Below are positions 43,624 through 54,100 of a DNA stretch of 64,000 bases, one piece after another. The position numbers and the translations under genes are program-made. Within the stretch, counting starts at the first letter, position 1. Every line of letters begins with the position of its first letter. Below the pieces are notes generated by a model, which was not told the DNA's origin, did not search any database, and saw only the letters and a list, made by a program, of their open reading frames with translations. Source of the DNA: JAPHTQ01 sp050288165 (GTDB lineage Bacteria; Pseudomonadota; Gammaproteobacteria; Thiohalomonadales; Thiohalomonadaceae); assembly GCA_050288165.1 (NCBI GenBank), contig JBNKDG010000002.1, positions 279,824 through 343,823 on the forward strand. The letters are read 5' to 3'.

Positions 43624-44379
43624 ATGGATACGCTGCGCATCATTCTCATCGTTCTCGGCATAGCGCTGGTTGCCGGGATCTATCTGTTTGATGTGTGGCG
43701 TTCACGCAAGGCACGCGAAGCGTTACGTCCTGTCGAACTGGAGCCGCCACTGGCGGATGAACTGGGTAACTTCCAGGTCGAGGAAAGCGACATTCCGCCG
43801 GAAGCCTGGCTGGGCATGACCTTCAGTGCCCGACGTCAGGAACGTCTCGACGACGAGCACCTGCGTGGCCTCAAAGGCATCGGCGACGAGCCCGATTCAA
43901 GTACGGTTGTACCATCCCCGCAAACACAGACCGAAGATCGGTCTGAGCCGCAAGCGGAAACCACGCCACAAACAGAACCCGCATCGGTCATCGTTCTCAC
44001 CCTGATCATGCAGAACGGCAAAAAAATGCGCGGTCCGTTGCTGTTGCGCGCACTCAAGGATGCGGGACTCTTTTTTGGCGAGATGGGTATTTTCCACTAT
44101 GTGGAAAGGGAAGGGGATGAACCGCTCTTCAGCATCGCCAACATTCTCGAGCCGGGCCGTTTTGTCCTGAGCGAAATGGCCGAATTCAGCACGCCGGGCA
44201 TCGCCCTCTTTATGAGTTTGCCGACGACGCTACCCGGCGGCGAAGCGCTACGCATTATGCTCAGCAAGGCACGCGAACTCGGCGCACAACTCAATGCCAC
44301 CCTCTGTGATGGTCAGCGTCAGCCGCTTAGCGACGAAATGCTGGGCTGGTTGGAGAAGAAAGCGAAGAGCGCTGGATAA
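43624..44379 (+). CDS. zipA: Cell division protein ZipA
   Basis: 251 residues: a single N-terminal membrane helix (IILIVLGIALVAGIYLFDVW), a charged then Pro/Gln/Thr-rich linker (about 30-125) and a C-terminal FtsZ-binding domain (about 125-250; VLTLIMQNGKKMRGPLLLRAL). It anchors FtsZ to the inner membrane. The smc-zipA order is standard in gammaproteobacteria, where ligA normally comes next; here three other genes intervene. Confidence 0.94.
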   Translation: MDTLRIILIVLGIALVAGIYLFDVWRSRKAREALRPVELEPPLADELGNFQVEESDIPPEAWLGMTFSARRQERLDDEHLRGLKGIGDEPDSSTVVPSPQTQTEDRSEPQAETTPQTEPASVIVLTLIMQNGKKMRGPLLLRALKDAGLFFGEMGIFHYVEREGDEPLFSIANILEPGRFVLSEMAEFSTPGIALFMSLPTTLPGGEALRIMLSKARELGAQLNATLCDGQRQPLSDEMLGWLEKKAKSAG

Positions 44380-44439
44380 CCAAAACCGTTGTCTCAACGC
44401 CTTAAGGCGATACTGACAACCACACACAATGAGTAAACA

Positions 44440-44727
44440 ATGAAAGAATCACTACAGAAAATATTTGCGCCTGTGCTCAATCTGTTTGAATCGGGCGAAG
44501 GGCAATACATTTACAAGCCGTCGCACCGCACCGTACTCATCGTACTGGGATTTCTGTTTATCGTTCTCGCCAGTGGCTCCCTCTATGCATCGTTTATCGC
44601 CTCCGAGTGGGGTGGCATCGTCCCCATCCTGGTCTTTCTGCTGATAGGGATCGTTAGCGAAATCGTGGGATGGTTGGGGAGCGATCGCGCCGTGGCGACA
44701 ATATGGAAGGCAAAAAAAGATAATTAA
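44440..44727 (+). CDS. Small two-helix membrane protein
   Basis: 95 residues with two membrane helices (about 31-50 and 57-76) between an amphipathic N-terminus (LQKIFAPVLNLFESGEGQYIYKPSHR) and a basic tail. I recognise no family. It is the first of three accessory genes inserted between zipA and ligA, and its codon use is close to that of the zipA side. Confidence 0.7.
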   Translation: MKESLQKIFAPVLNLFESGEGQYIYKPSHRTVLIVLGFLFIVLASGSLYASFIASEWGGIVPILVFLLIGIVSEIVGWLGSDRAVATIWKAKKDN

Positions 44728-44748
44728 TTTGAGTTGGCAAGGGAGTGA

Positions 44749-45240
44749 ATGGGAATGGATGCGATGTATTCGGAGTTGATTGTGGCGGTGGTTGCGACCA
44801 TCGTCGGTAGCGGCGCCACAATCCTAATCTCCCGCTACCGGGAGAACATCTCGACAAAAAAGGAGCAACTCCAGTATTTCTATGCACCGATGGAAATACT
44901 CATCCGCATGAATGCCAAAAGCTACGACCGTTATCGCAAGGTAAGGGATAACGAGCACGACAGAGTCTATATCGAGAAGAACATCTGGTATCCCAACCAT
45001 CTCAAGACCAAAGAACTTATCATGACGCAGAGCCACCACCTGGAGGCGATGCCGACCGAGATACTCGATTTACTGGAGCATATAAATGTCTGGCTCTCCG
45101 AGTACGAGCTGATTCATGTGAAAGGGGAGAAGAGCGGACCGGTCTTTGCCGGACCGAAGGGTTATCCCTATCCGACAAGTTCCGATGAGTTTATCTATCA
45201 GAAAGCCGCCAGCCTCAGGAAAATGTTAAGCAGCGTCTAA
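44749..45240 (+). CDS. Membrane-anchored hypothetical protein
   Basis: 163 residues: one N-terminal helix (ELIVAVVATIVGSGATILI, about 8-26) then a soluble helical domain with many charged and aromatic residues (KKEQLQYFYAPMEILIRMNA; MPTEILDLLEHINVWLSEYE). No named family recognised. The first ATG is chosen for its AAGGGAG site; two in-frame ATGs follow within 15 bases. It lies 21 bases after the small membrane gene, so the two probably form one unit. Confidence 0.7.
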   Translation: MGMDAMYSELIVAVVATIVGSGATILISRYRENISTKKEQLQYFYAPMEILIRMNAKSYDRYRKVRDNEHDRVYIEKNIWYPNHLKTKELIMTQSHHLEAMPTEILDLLEHINVWLSEYELIHVKGEKSGPVFAGPKGYPYPTSSDEFIYQKAASLRKMLSSV

Positions 45241-45424
45241 AGTCTACATTTAACGATAGTAGGTAATTGACTGCGTTCCTGAGAAATTTGTTGTTTCGCG
45301 TAGAAATACCACTCTTGTCAGTCAAGATGAGACTTGTATAATCTCGATGTAATCCTAGCGTATTTCATGGATGCCACAGGATGTACTGAATATTTACGCT
45401 GCACTATTTTAAGGAGTAAAAGGA

Positions 45425-46294
45425 ATGATATCTGCTGTAAAGTATTTGTTTGCATATGCCAGTATTATGTTTTTGGGCGCATGTTCTGTGCTGAGTGTTG
45501 AGCCCGAAACTGTCTCATTAACGTCAAAGTCAATTAAAATGAACTTCGTAGAGAAGGCGCCTTCAGGCAGGGTGATTACTGATGCTGATATTTTGCTTGA
45601 ACTGATTGAGCAGATAAAGAAGAGCTCGGGTGTGAGGGGGCTCTCAGAGTACACTACCAGTGTTTCAGGTCTGAATGATCTTAAAGGTGTTTCAGTTTCT
45701 AGAAAGGGCGAGGCTATAAACGTAGCGTACGTTAACGGCGCGTATTATCGCAATACTGGAACGACACTTAAGACTGAAACAGTCGCAACGTATGGTGTGA
45801 AGATTGTGACAAAAAATAACCTGAAACAGGTTTCTGTTGCCACGCCTACGTCTGTTGAACTTAAGCCTGGCCGTAATAATCTAATGATACCATTTCAACC
45901 TCTTCTTCCTACTAAGGAAGTGGTGGCAGATATTGAGAGAATTAATTCAAAACTTAATATTAAATTTTCCGATGCAAAAACATATAAAGGAGAGTTTAAT
46001 GCGAAATATGGTGATGCTTCAGTTTATGCGAATTTTGAAAGATTGCTGGGTAATTATGAGTACCGTTCAGGCGACGTAAATAAATACGATATCAAAAAAG
46101 ACAAGTTGTTTACGTTGGGTGATGGCGCTGACAGATTTCCAGTGAAGATCACTGTTTATCCGTATAGAAATGGTTCAAAAGTTCAGTATGAATTCCAGGC
46201 GCCTTACACTATTAATGGTGATGGAACGACGACCTTCAATAAGAATAAGATGCAGGAATATATTGCCAGTATTAAAAAAATTGCTGAAGATTGA
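45425..46294 (+). CDS. Lipoprotein of unknown function, AT-rich
   Basis: 289 residues beginning with a lipoprotein signal (lipobox FLGAC, Cys at about residue 20). The mature part is Lys/Asn/Thr-rich beta-type sequence with no motif I can name. The residue after the Cys is Ser, which fits outer-membrane sorting. The gene and its 184-base leader are clearly more AT-rich than zipA, ligA and everything else nearby, which suggests recent transfer. The start has a strong AAGGAGT site. A GC-rich hairpin follows the stop. Confidence 0.8.
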   Translation: MISAVKYLFAYASIMFLGACSVLSVEPETVSLTSKSIKMNFVEKAPSGRVITDADILLELIEQIKKSSGVRGLSEYTTSVSGLNDLKGVSVSRKGEAINVAYVNGAYYRNTGTTLKTETVATYGVKIVTKNNLKQVSVATPTSVELKPGRNNLMIPFQPLLPTKEVVADIERINSKLNIKFSDAKTYKGEFNAKYGDASVYANFERLLGNYEYRSGDVNKYDIKKDKLFTLGDGADRFPVKITVYPYRNGSKVQYEFQAPYTINGDGTTTFNKNKMQEYIASIKKIAED

Positions 46295-46324
46295 TAACAT
46301 TAACGTTTCTTCGAAAATGAAAAG

Positions 46325-46347
46325 AACGCCGGCCACGTGCCGGCGTT
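46325..46347 (+). terminator. Hairpin terminator after the lipoprotein gene
   Basis: AACGCCGGC pairs perfectly with GCCGGCGTT around a five-base loop, 31 bases after the stop codon. There is no T run, so termination may be partial. Confidence 0.6.
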
Positions 46348-46441
46348 ATGCTATCTCTCATCAGGATGCATCCCAATGCCTAGTGCATCGTGCTAATATC
46401 TTCTTACTGAACACCCATAACCATGGTACGTATGTTTTCCG

Positions 46442-48472
46442 ATGACTCACCATTCTAATGCTGCCAGCAAGGCATTTCAGCGCGTCACAGAACTGCGCAA
46501 GCAGCTCGCCCATCACAACTATCAATACTACGTCCTCGACAATCCAGAGATTCCGGATATCGAGTACGACCGCCTGTTCCGCGAACTGCAGCAACTGGAA
46601 GCGGAACATCCCGAACTAATCACTCTCGATTCCCCGACCCAACGGGTTGGCGGTGCACCGCTGAAAGGCTTTGACGAGGTAAAGCACGAGATACCGATGC
46701 TTTCACTCGGTAACGTTTTCTCCGATGAAGAGTTGGCCGATTTCGATCGCCGGGTGCGCGATGGACTGGGGATCGATGAGGTGGTCTACGCCGCCGAGCC
46801 GAAGCTGGATGGGTTGGCGATCTCCATTCGCTATGAAAACGGCGTGCTGGTGCGTGCCGCGACCCGTGGTGATGGTACCACCGGCGAAGATGTGACCCAG
46901 AACGTGCGCACCATCGATGCGGTGCCGCTGAAACTCTACGGTGATGATTATCCCAAGGTGCTGGAAGTGCGCGGTGAGGTCTATATGCCGCGCGATGGTT
47001 TTGCCCAGCTCAACGAGCGGCAGCGGGAGAAGGGCGACAAGACCTTCGCCAATCCGCGTAACGCCGCTGCCGGATCGCTGCGCCAGCTCGATTCTCGCAT
47101 TACCGCAGAGCGTCCGCTGACCATGTACTGCTACGGCATTGGCGTAGTGGAAGGCGCGACTTTACCCAACACCCACAGTGCCATTCTGCACAAGCTGAAG
47201 GATTGGGGCCTGCGGGTCAGTCCCGAGATCAAAGTCGTGAAGGGGATGCAGGGGTGCCTCGATTACTTCAAGGCCATCGGCGCACGTCGCGATAGCCTGC
47301 CCTACGACATCGACGGTGTGGTCTACAAGGTGGACAGCCTGGCGCAGCAGCAGGAACTCGGTTTCGTCTCCCGCGCCCCGCGCTGGGCCACCGCGCACAA
47401 ATTCCCGGCGCAGGAGGAGATGACTGTCCTTAACGACGTGGACTGGCAGGTGGGCCGTACCGGTGCGTTGACCCCGGTGGCGCGACTGGAGCCAGTGCAT
47501 GTGGCCGGGGTGATCGTGAGCAATGCCACCCTGCATAACCCGGATGAGATTGCGCGCAAGGATGTGCATATCGGAGACACGGTGATCATACGTCGTGCCG
47601 GGGATGTGATCCCCGAGGTGGTCGGCGTGGTGCTGGCGAAACGTCCGGCCAATGCCAAAGCGGTGATAACGCCGACGCACTGTCCTGTGTGTGGCTCCGA
47701 TGTGTTGCAGGATGAAGGCGAGGCGGTGCCGCGTTGTACCGGTGGCCTCTACTGCTCGGCACAGCGCAAGAATGCGATCAAGCACTTCGCTTCGCGCCGT
47801 GCGTTGGACATCGAAGGGCTGGGCGACAAGCTGGTGGAGCAACTGGTCGACGCCGAGATGATCCACGACGTCGCCGATCTCTTTGCCCTCAAGGCGGAAC
47901 AACTGGCCGGGATGGAGCGGATGGGCGACAAGTCCGCCGCCAATCTGGTGGAGGCGCTGGAGAAGAGTAAGGCGACAACCCTGGAGCGTTTCCTCTACGC
48001 CCTCGGCATCCGCGAGGTGGGCGAGAGCACCGCCCGCACCCTGGCCAACCACTTCGGTACCTTGGAGAAGGTGGAACAGGCGGATGAGGCGCAACTGCTG
48101 GAGGTGGAGGATGTCGGACCCATCGTGGCGCACCATATCCACACCTTCTTCCGCCAGCCGCACAACGTTGAGGTGGTGGAGAAGCTGCAACAGGCCGGGG
48201 TCCATTGGCCCAATGTCGAGGTGATCGAAAAAGGCGAACAACCGCTGGCGGGGCAGACCTTTGTTCTCACCGGCACGCTCACCAGCATGGGTCGTGACGA
48301 TGCCAAGGCGAAGCTGATGGCACTGGGTGCCAAGGTGGCGGGCAGTGTGTCGAAGAAGACCAATGTGGTGGTGGCCGGTGAGGCGGCAGGGTCCAAACTG
48401 ACCAAGGCGGAGGAGCTGGGGGTCGAGGTCTGGGACGAGGCGCGACTGATTGCCTTCCTGGCGGAAAATTAA
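46442..48472 (+). CDS. ligA: NAD-dependent DNA ligase
   Basis: 676 residues, full length. Order: Ia/adenylation domain with the AMP-accepting Lys121 in AEPKLDGLAIS, OB fold, four-Cys zinc finger (CPVCG...RCTGGLYC, about 418-440), helix-hairpin-helix repeats and a C-terminal BRCT domain (about 600-676; LAGQTFVLTGTLTSMGRDDAK). Seals nicks in replication and repair. No clear ribosome site precedes the ATG at 46442. It is separated from zipA, its usual neighbour, by about 2 kb of accessory genes. Confidence 0.97.
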   Translation: MTHHSNAASKAFQRVTELRKQLAHHNYQYYVLDNPEIPDIEYDRLFRELQQLEAEHPELITLDSPTQRVGGAPLKGFDEVKHEIPMLSLGNVFSDEELADFDRRVRDGLGIDEVVYAAEPKLDGLAISIRYENGVLVRAATRGDGTTGEDVTQNVRTIDAVPLKLYGDDYPKVLEVRGEVYMPRDGFAQLNERQREKGDKTFANPRNAAAGSLRQLDSRITAERPLTMYCYGIGVVEGATLPNTHSAILHKLKDWGLRVSPEIKVVKGMQGCLDYFKAIGARRDSLPYDIDGVVYKVDSLAQQQELGFVSRAPRWATAHKFPAQEEMTVLNDVDWQVGRTGALTPVARLEPVHVAGVIVSNATLHNPDEIARKDVHIGDTVIIRRAGDVIPEVVGVVLAKRPANAKAVITPTHCPVCGSDVLQDEGEAVPRCTGGLYCSAQRKNAIKHFASRRALDIEGLGDKLVEQLVDAEMIHDVADLFALKAEQLAGMERMGDKSAANLVEALEKSKATTLERFLYALGIREVGESTARTLANHFGTLEKVEQADEAQLLEVEDVGPIVAHHIHTFFRQPHNVEVVEKLQQAGVHWPNVEVIEKGEQPLAGQTFVLTGTLTSMGRDDAKAKLMALGAKVAGSVSKKTNVVVAGEAAGSKLTKAEELGVEVWDEARLIAFLAEN

Positions 48473-48642
48473 CCGGCTGTCATCTGCGAACTGTGCCACA
48501 ATTTGTCGGGAAATAGCCGCTTATAGCCTTGAATTAGCCTCTATGAGGCGCAGATTGCATGGGAAGTGTGCCGAAATCGAAGGTTTCGGGTATGGAAATA
48601 TGGTCTGATGAGGCCAAAGTGAGTAAGTGCAAGGTCTTTACT

Positions 48643-49149
48643 ATGTCACGTGTGCTGTATGGCTTGTTATTGATTGCACTTCAGTTGTCCGTTCCCGCGG
48701 GGGCGGCGGAAGTGTCAAGAGAACAGATTAAGGGGATCGACGAGCAGGTTCAGGAGATCAAGAAGGACGTTCTGTCCATCTCCAGTGAACTGAAGCTGCT
48801 CGAAGAGAAGCTCCTCTATCCCTCCAACACCCAGGTTTCCCTGTTCGTCTCGTTGCCGGGCAAAGACGGCTTTCGCCTCGACTCGGTCGAAGTGATGGTC
48901 GACGGCAAAGTGGTCGCCAGCCACATCTACTCCTTCAAGGAGATGGAAGCGCTTCAGGCGGGCGGAATGCAACGCATCTACACCGGCAACGTGCAGACCG
49001 GTGAACACCAGCTCAAGGTCGGCATGCTGGGCAAGGATGGCGGCAAGGAGATCAAACAGACCGGCGACTACCGCTTCAAGAAGGGTATCGGTCCCGGACT
49101 GGTCGAGATCAGCCTCACCGGCAGCGGTATCCAATTCAAAGATTGGTGA
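48643..49149 (+). CDS. Exported protein, first gene of the TPR-ExbBD operon
   Basis: 168 residues. The first 22 form a signal peptide (MSRVLYGLLLIALQLSVPAGAA). A short coiled coil follows (about 25-60; IDEQVQEIKKDVLSISSELK), then a beta-rich domain (SLFVSLPGKDGFRLDSVEV; GEHQLKVGMLGKDG) that looks like an Ig or carboxypeptidase-regulatory fold. The frame is open upstream, but the ATG at 48643 gives the export signal. Its stop is one base before the next start codon, so it belongs to the operon. Probably periplasmic; function unknown. Confidence 0.78.
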   Translation: MSRVLYGLLLIALQLSVPAGAAEVSREQIKGIDEQVQEIKKDVLSISSELKLLEEKLLYPSNTQVSLFVSLPGKDGFRLDSVEVMVDGKVVASHIYSFKEMEALQAGGMQRIYTGNVQTGEHQLKVGMLGKDGGKEIKQTGDYRFKKGIGPGLVEISLTGSGIQFKDW

Positions 49150-49150
49150 G

Positions 49151-51157
49151 ATGAACAGCAAGAGCATTTTGGTTGCGCTGTTGCTGGTTTCCGGATCTCC
49201 GCTGGCCGGCGTTACCTCATCTACTGAACTGAAAGATCCTTTCTTCGGCGAGGCGATCTACTACGCCCTGCAACAGCAACACTTCGACGCCATCTCCCGT
49301 CTCGATACTGAATTGACCCAGTACTACGGTGTCGACGAACCGCAACTCGATTCTCTCAACTTTCATATCAATCAGGCGGAGTTTTCCGTCGGTGATTTCG
49401 AACTCGGTTACCGCATGTATCAACGTGCGGGCCGGGCGATCAGCGCGGTGATCGAAGGCAAGGTGCCTGCACCGATCCGAAACGAGGCGATCTATCGTCT
49501 GGCGCGTCTGCAATACCAGATCGGGGATTATGTTAACGCGCTGCATGCCATCGAACGCATGGAGGGCGAACTACCGGACGGCATGGAAAACGATATCGCC
49601 TTCCTCAAGGGTCAGATCTATCTTGCCAACGGTCGTTTCACCGATGCGGAGACGCTCTTCGCCGGACTGGAAGGTAAAGGGAAATACAGCGGCTTTGCCG
49701 CCTATAACCGTGGTGTTTCACTGTTCCAGCAGGGGAACGATGTCGACGGTATCAAGGCGATGGATCGGGCGGGTAGTGTTTCGGGTGGCGATCGGGAGAC
49801 CGAGGCGATCCGCGACAAGGCCAATCTGGTACTCGGTAGCCGCCTGCTGGAAAAGGGTGAAGCGCAACTGGCGGGTCAGTATCTGGAACGGGTACGTCTC
49901 GACGGCCCGTTTTCCAATCGCGCCCTGCTAGGTGCGGGCTGGGCCGATATCAAGCGCGAGGATTTCAAACATGCGCTGGTGCCGTGGAGCATTCTGTTCA
50001 AGCGCAACATCACCGACCCGTCGGTGCAGGAGGCGTTGCTCGGTGTACCTTACGCCTACGGTCAGGTCGGCCTTTATGGCAAGTCGGCGCTGCTCTACGG
50101 CAGTGCGTTGCAGAAGATCGACACCGAACTGGAAAAACTCGACGCTTCCATAGCCAGCATCAGTGAGGGACGTTTCCTCAAGGCGCTGGTGCGCGAGGAG
50201 GGACGCAAGGATCGGGATTGGGTGATCCGTCTGCGCGAGCTGCCCGATGCACCGGAGACCTACTATCTAATGCAGATGATGGCCTCCAACGATTTTCAGT
50301 CGATGTTGCAGAACTATCTCGATCTGGAAGACCTGCGTAAGCGTCTAGAGTCGTGGTCCAGCAACTACAGCGCCTATAACGACATCATCGAGCTTCGTCG
50401 TCGCTATTACGAACCACTGTTGCCCTCCATCGATGCTCAGTTCCGCAAACTCGATTCAGTGATTCGCCTGCGCATGGAGCAGCGTGAACGGCTGGACAAT
50501 AAACTGAAAAAGATGCTGGTGGCACCGCAGCCTGAGTTTCTTGCCACTGCGGATGAGCGGATCGCACTGGAGCGGATCGCTGCCATGGAGCGCAAGTTGA
50601 ACAGCAAAAGTGTCGACGCGAAAACTCGCCATCGACTCGACCGTCTGAAAGGCGCTATCCACTGGAACATCACTACTGAATATCAGCAGCGACTCACCGA
50701 CGCCTTTGATCACCTCGCTGCGCTGGATAAGGATATTGCCGCATTGCAGGAGCGTTACGCCTCCTTCGTGCGTACCCGTCAGGCCGCCACCCAGAGTTAT
50801 CAGGGATACGACGAGCAGATCCGTCGTCTTGGGATCAAGACCGACAACGCACTGACGACGGTGAATACCCTGATGGCTCGTCAGGGTCACATGCTGGAAG
50901 TTATCGCAGTCAATGAACTGATCAGACGGCGGCAGAAGCTGGAGGAGTATCAGGTGCAGGGTCGCTTCGCCATGGCGGAGAACTACGACCGTGCCACCAA
51001 GGCTAAAACCAAAGCCGAGGAAGAGGCGGCGCGTCTGGAGGCGGAGCAACGTAACAAGGAGCAACTCGAAGCCGACCAGCAACCGAACGCGCAGGAGCCA
51101 ACTGTCGAGCAACCGAAAACGGAGCAGCCAGCGCCGGAAGGGGAGGCAAAGCAATGA
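49151..51157 (+). CDS. Exported TPR protein with C-terminal coiled coil
   Basis: 668 residues. A signal peptide (SILVALLLVSGSPLAGV) is followed by helical repeats of the TPR kind (for example YRLARLQYQIGDYVNALHAI near 115-135), a long coiled-coil region (about 400-620) and a Glu/Gln/Pro-rich tail. The ATG at 49151 is chosen over a longer frame because it gives the export signal and has GGTGAG upstream. Its last bases overlap the next start (ATGA). Likely a periplasmic scaffold of the complex built from this operon. Confidence 0.82.
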   Translation: MNSKSILVALLLVSGSPLAGVTSSTELKDPFFGEAIYYALQQQHFDAISRLDTELTQYYGVDEPQLDSLNFHINQAEFSVGDFELGYRMYQRAGRAISAVIEGKVPAPIRNEAIYRLARLQYQIGDYVNALHAIERMEGELPDGMENDIAFLKGQIYLANGRFTDAETLFAGLEGKGKYSGFAAYNRGVSLFQQGNDVDGIKAMDRAGSVSGGDRETEAIRDKANLVLGSRLLEKGEAQLAGQYLERVRLDGPFSNRALLGAGWADIKREDFKHALVPWSILFKRNITDPSVQEALLGVPYAYGQVGLYGKSALLYGSALQKIDTELEKLDASIASISEGRFLKALVREEGRKDRDWVIRLRELPDAPETYYLMQMMASNDFQSMLQNYLDLEDLRKRLESWSSNYSAYNDIIELRRRYYEPLLPSIDAQFRKLDSVIRLRMEQRERLDNKLKKMLVAPQPEFLATADERIALERIAAMERKLNSKSVDAKTRHRLDRLKGAIHWNITTEYQQRLTDAFDHLAALDKDIAALQERYASFVRTRQAATQSYQGYDEQIRRLGIKTDNALTTVNTLMARQGHMLEVIAVNELIRRRQKLEEYQVQGRFAMAENYDRATKAKTKAEEEAARLEAEQRNKEQLEADQQPNAQEPTVEQPKTEQPAPEGEAKQ

Positions 51158-54100
51158 TGCGCCTGTTCTTCGCTATGTTGCTGCCCTTGATGCTTGCTGC
51201 CTGTGTTGGTGGGCGTGGTACGTTGGCCGATCTGCGCAATGAGGAACCGGAACTCAAGGATGTGGATATTGAGGACGGTCTGGAGAAGGCGATGGCCAGT
51301 TATCGTCGTTTCCTCGAACAAACACCGGAAACAGCGATGACTCCGGAAGCGATTCGTCGTCTCGCCGACCTCAAGCTGGAACAGGAGTACGGCTACGTAC
51401 AGAAAGGTACCGAAAAAAGCGTTGAAACCCCAACGCAGACGGCCAGGACGAAAACGGTAAAGCCAGCCATGGATAAGCCGCAGGTCGGCGGTGCACCGAT
51501 TGAAATCGGTGGTGATGGCAAAAGCGTTACCGAAACCGGCGTCATCGCCGCTACCGGTAAGGAGTCGGAAAAGGATTTCGAAAAACGTATTTCAAAGGGT
51601 GAGAAGGTCGCACGCAAAAAGGATACGGTGCTTGCCGCACCGACCACCGAGGCGGCCGCCGATCTGGAAAACGCCAATGCCCGTCAGGCGGTGGATCTGT
51701 ACAAGAAGTTGCTGGCGAAGTATCCGCTCTACGAGCGTAATGATCAGGTGCTCTACCAGCTCTCCCGCGCCTATGAGGAACTGGGAGAAGTGGAGAAGGC
51801 GATGGATGTGCTGAATCGCTTTGTCAAAACCTATCCCAATTCACACTACATGGATGAGGTGCAGTTCCGCCGCGCCGAGTACTACTTTACCCGCAAGAAA
51901 TTCCTTGATGCTGAGGATGCCTATAAGGCCATCGTCGCCATCGGCAGGAGTTCCACTTACTACGAACTGGCACTCTACAAACTGGGTTGGACCTTCTACA
52001 AGCAGGAACTCTATGACGAGGGGGCGGAAAAATTCTTCGGCCTGCTCGATTACAAAGTTTCCGTTGGTTACGATTTTGAACAGACGGCAGATAAGGCAGA
52101 AAATCAGCGCGTAGAGGATACCTTCCGCGTTATCAGTTTGAGCTTCTCCAATCTTGGCGGCGCCGAAACGGTGGTAGATTTCTTCAAACGCTACGGTAAG
52201 CGTCCCTACGAACAGCGGGTCTACAGTCATCTCGCTGAGTTCTACCTGGATAAACGCCGCTATAACGACGCGGCGACCACCTACAAAACCTTCATCGGCC
52301 TCTATCCCTTCCATGAGGTCTCGCCACACTTTCATATGCGCATGATCGAAATCTACAAGAAGGGTGGTTTCGGCAAGCTGGTGGTCGACGAGAAAAAGGC
52401 GTTCGCGACGGCGTATGCGCTGAATGCCGAATACTGGCGCTACTTTGATATCAAGAAACGTCAGGATGTGGTTGGGTTCCTCAAACAGAACCTGATTGAT
52501 CTGGCCAACTTCTATCACGCCAACTATCAGAAGAGCTGGCGCGACGATGAAAAGCGTGGCTATTACCAGGAGGCGTTGTTGTGGTATCGCAACTTCCTCA
52601 CCTCCTTCCCACTGGATACTGAGTCGCCGAAACTCAACTACCAGATGGCCGATCTGATGCTGGAGAATAAGGATTTTCGTGGCGCCGCCGAGGCCTATGA
52701 ACATACTGCCTACGATTATCCGGCGCATGAGAAATCATCGGCTGCCGCCTATGCGGCGGTTTACTCCTGGCGCGAACTGCTGAAGGCGACCAAGGAGGGA
52801 CAGCGCGGCGAAGTGACCCAGCGTTCGATCCAGAGCTCGCTCAAATTTGCCGACACCTTCCCGCAGCACGAAAAGGTACCGGCAGTGCTCAGCGCCACCT
52901 CGGATGAGCTGTATGAGATGCGCAACTATGAACTGGCGAGCAGCACCGCGCGCAAGTTGATCGACAACTTCCCCAAAGCTGAGAAAGAGTTGATTCGTTC
53001 CGCCTGGCTGGTCATCGGTCACTCGGCATTGGATCGGAAACTCTATGCTGAGGCGGAAGAGGGTTATAACCATGTACTGGCGATGACCAAGCCAGACGAC
53101 AAACTCCGCAGCAAGGTACTGGATAACCTGGCCGCATCTATCTACAAGCAGGGCGAGCAGGCCAATCTGGCCGGTGATTACAAGGCGGCGGCGGAACACT
53201 TCCTGCGCGTCGGCGAGAAGGCACCGGCCTCATCTATCCGTGCTACGGCCGAATACGACGCCTCAGCTGCCCTGATCAAGCTGGAAGAGTGGAGAACGGC
53301 AGCCAAGGTGCTGGAGAACTTCCGCAAGAATTTCCCCGGTCACAAAATGCAGTCTGATGTTACCAAGAAGATCGCCTTCGTCTACCGCTCCGATGGTCGT
53401 CTGGAAGAGGCGGCAGGGGAGTATGAACGCATCGCTCGCGAGGCGAACGACGATGGCGTGCGTCGTGGCTCCCTCGATATTGCAGCAGAGCTCTATCGTC
53501 AAACCGGTGCTACCGAGAAGGAACTCTCTCTCTACAAGAAATATGTCGTGACCTTCCCCAAACCGCTGGATCAGGCGATGGATATCTACTATCGCATGGC
53601 CGGGGTTTACAAAAAGCTGGGTAAGGACGCGCAGTACAAGAGTACCTTGAAAGAGTTGATCAGGATGGATTCTACCGCCGGGCGTGCGCGCAACGACCGT
53701 ACCAAGTATCTGGCTGCGCAGGCGTCACTGGTCTTTACCGGCGATGCCTACGACAAGGTGGTGGCGGTAAAACTGAACAAGCCGTTCAAGAAGAACCTGA
53801 AGAAGAAAAAGCAGTATATGCAGGAGGCAATCAAGGCCTATACCAAGCTGGTCGATTTCCAGGTGGCCGATGTGACCGCGGCAGCGACCTACTACATTGC
53901 CGAAATCTACTACGATTTTAGTCGTGCCCTGGCCAAGTCGGAGCGACCAAAAAACCTCAACGCGGAGGAACTGGAGCAGTATGAACTGGCACTGGAAGAC
54001 CAGATCTTCCCGTTTGAGGAGAAGGCTATCAACACCCACAAAAAGAACCTGGAATTGATCCGCCTGGGCGTGTTCAGCTCATGGATCGACAAAAGTATCG

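Noticed and set aside
47162..48499. 445-codon minus-strand frame opposite ligA
   Set aside because: Antisense to intact LigA zinc-finger, HhH and BRCT regions; composition is His/Arg-rich with no domain.
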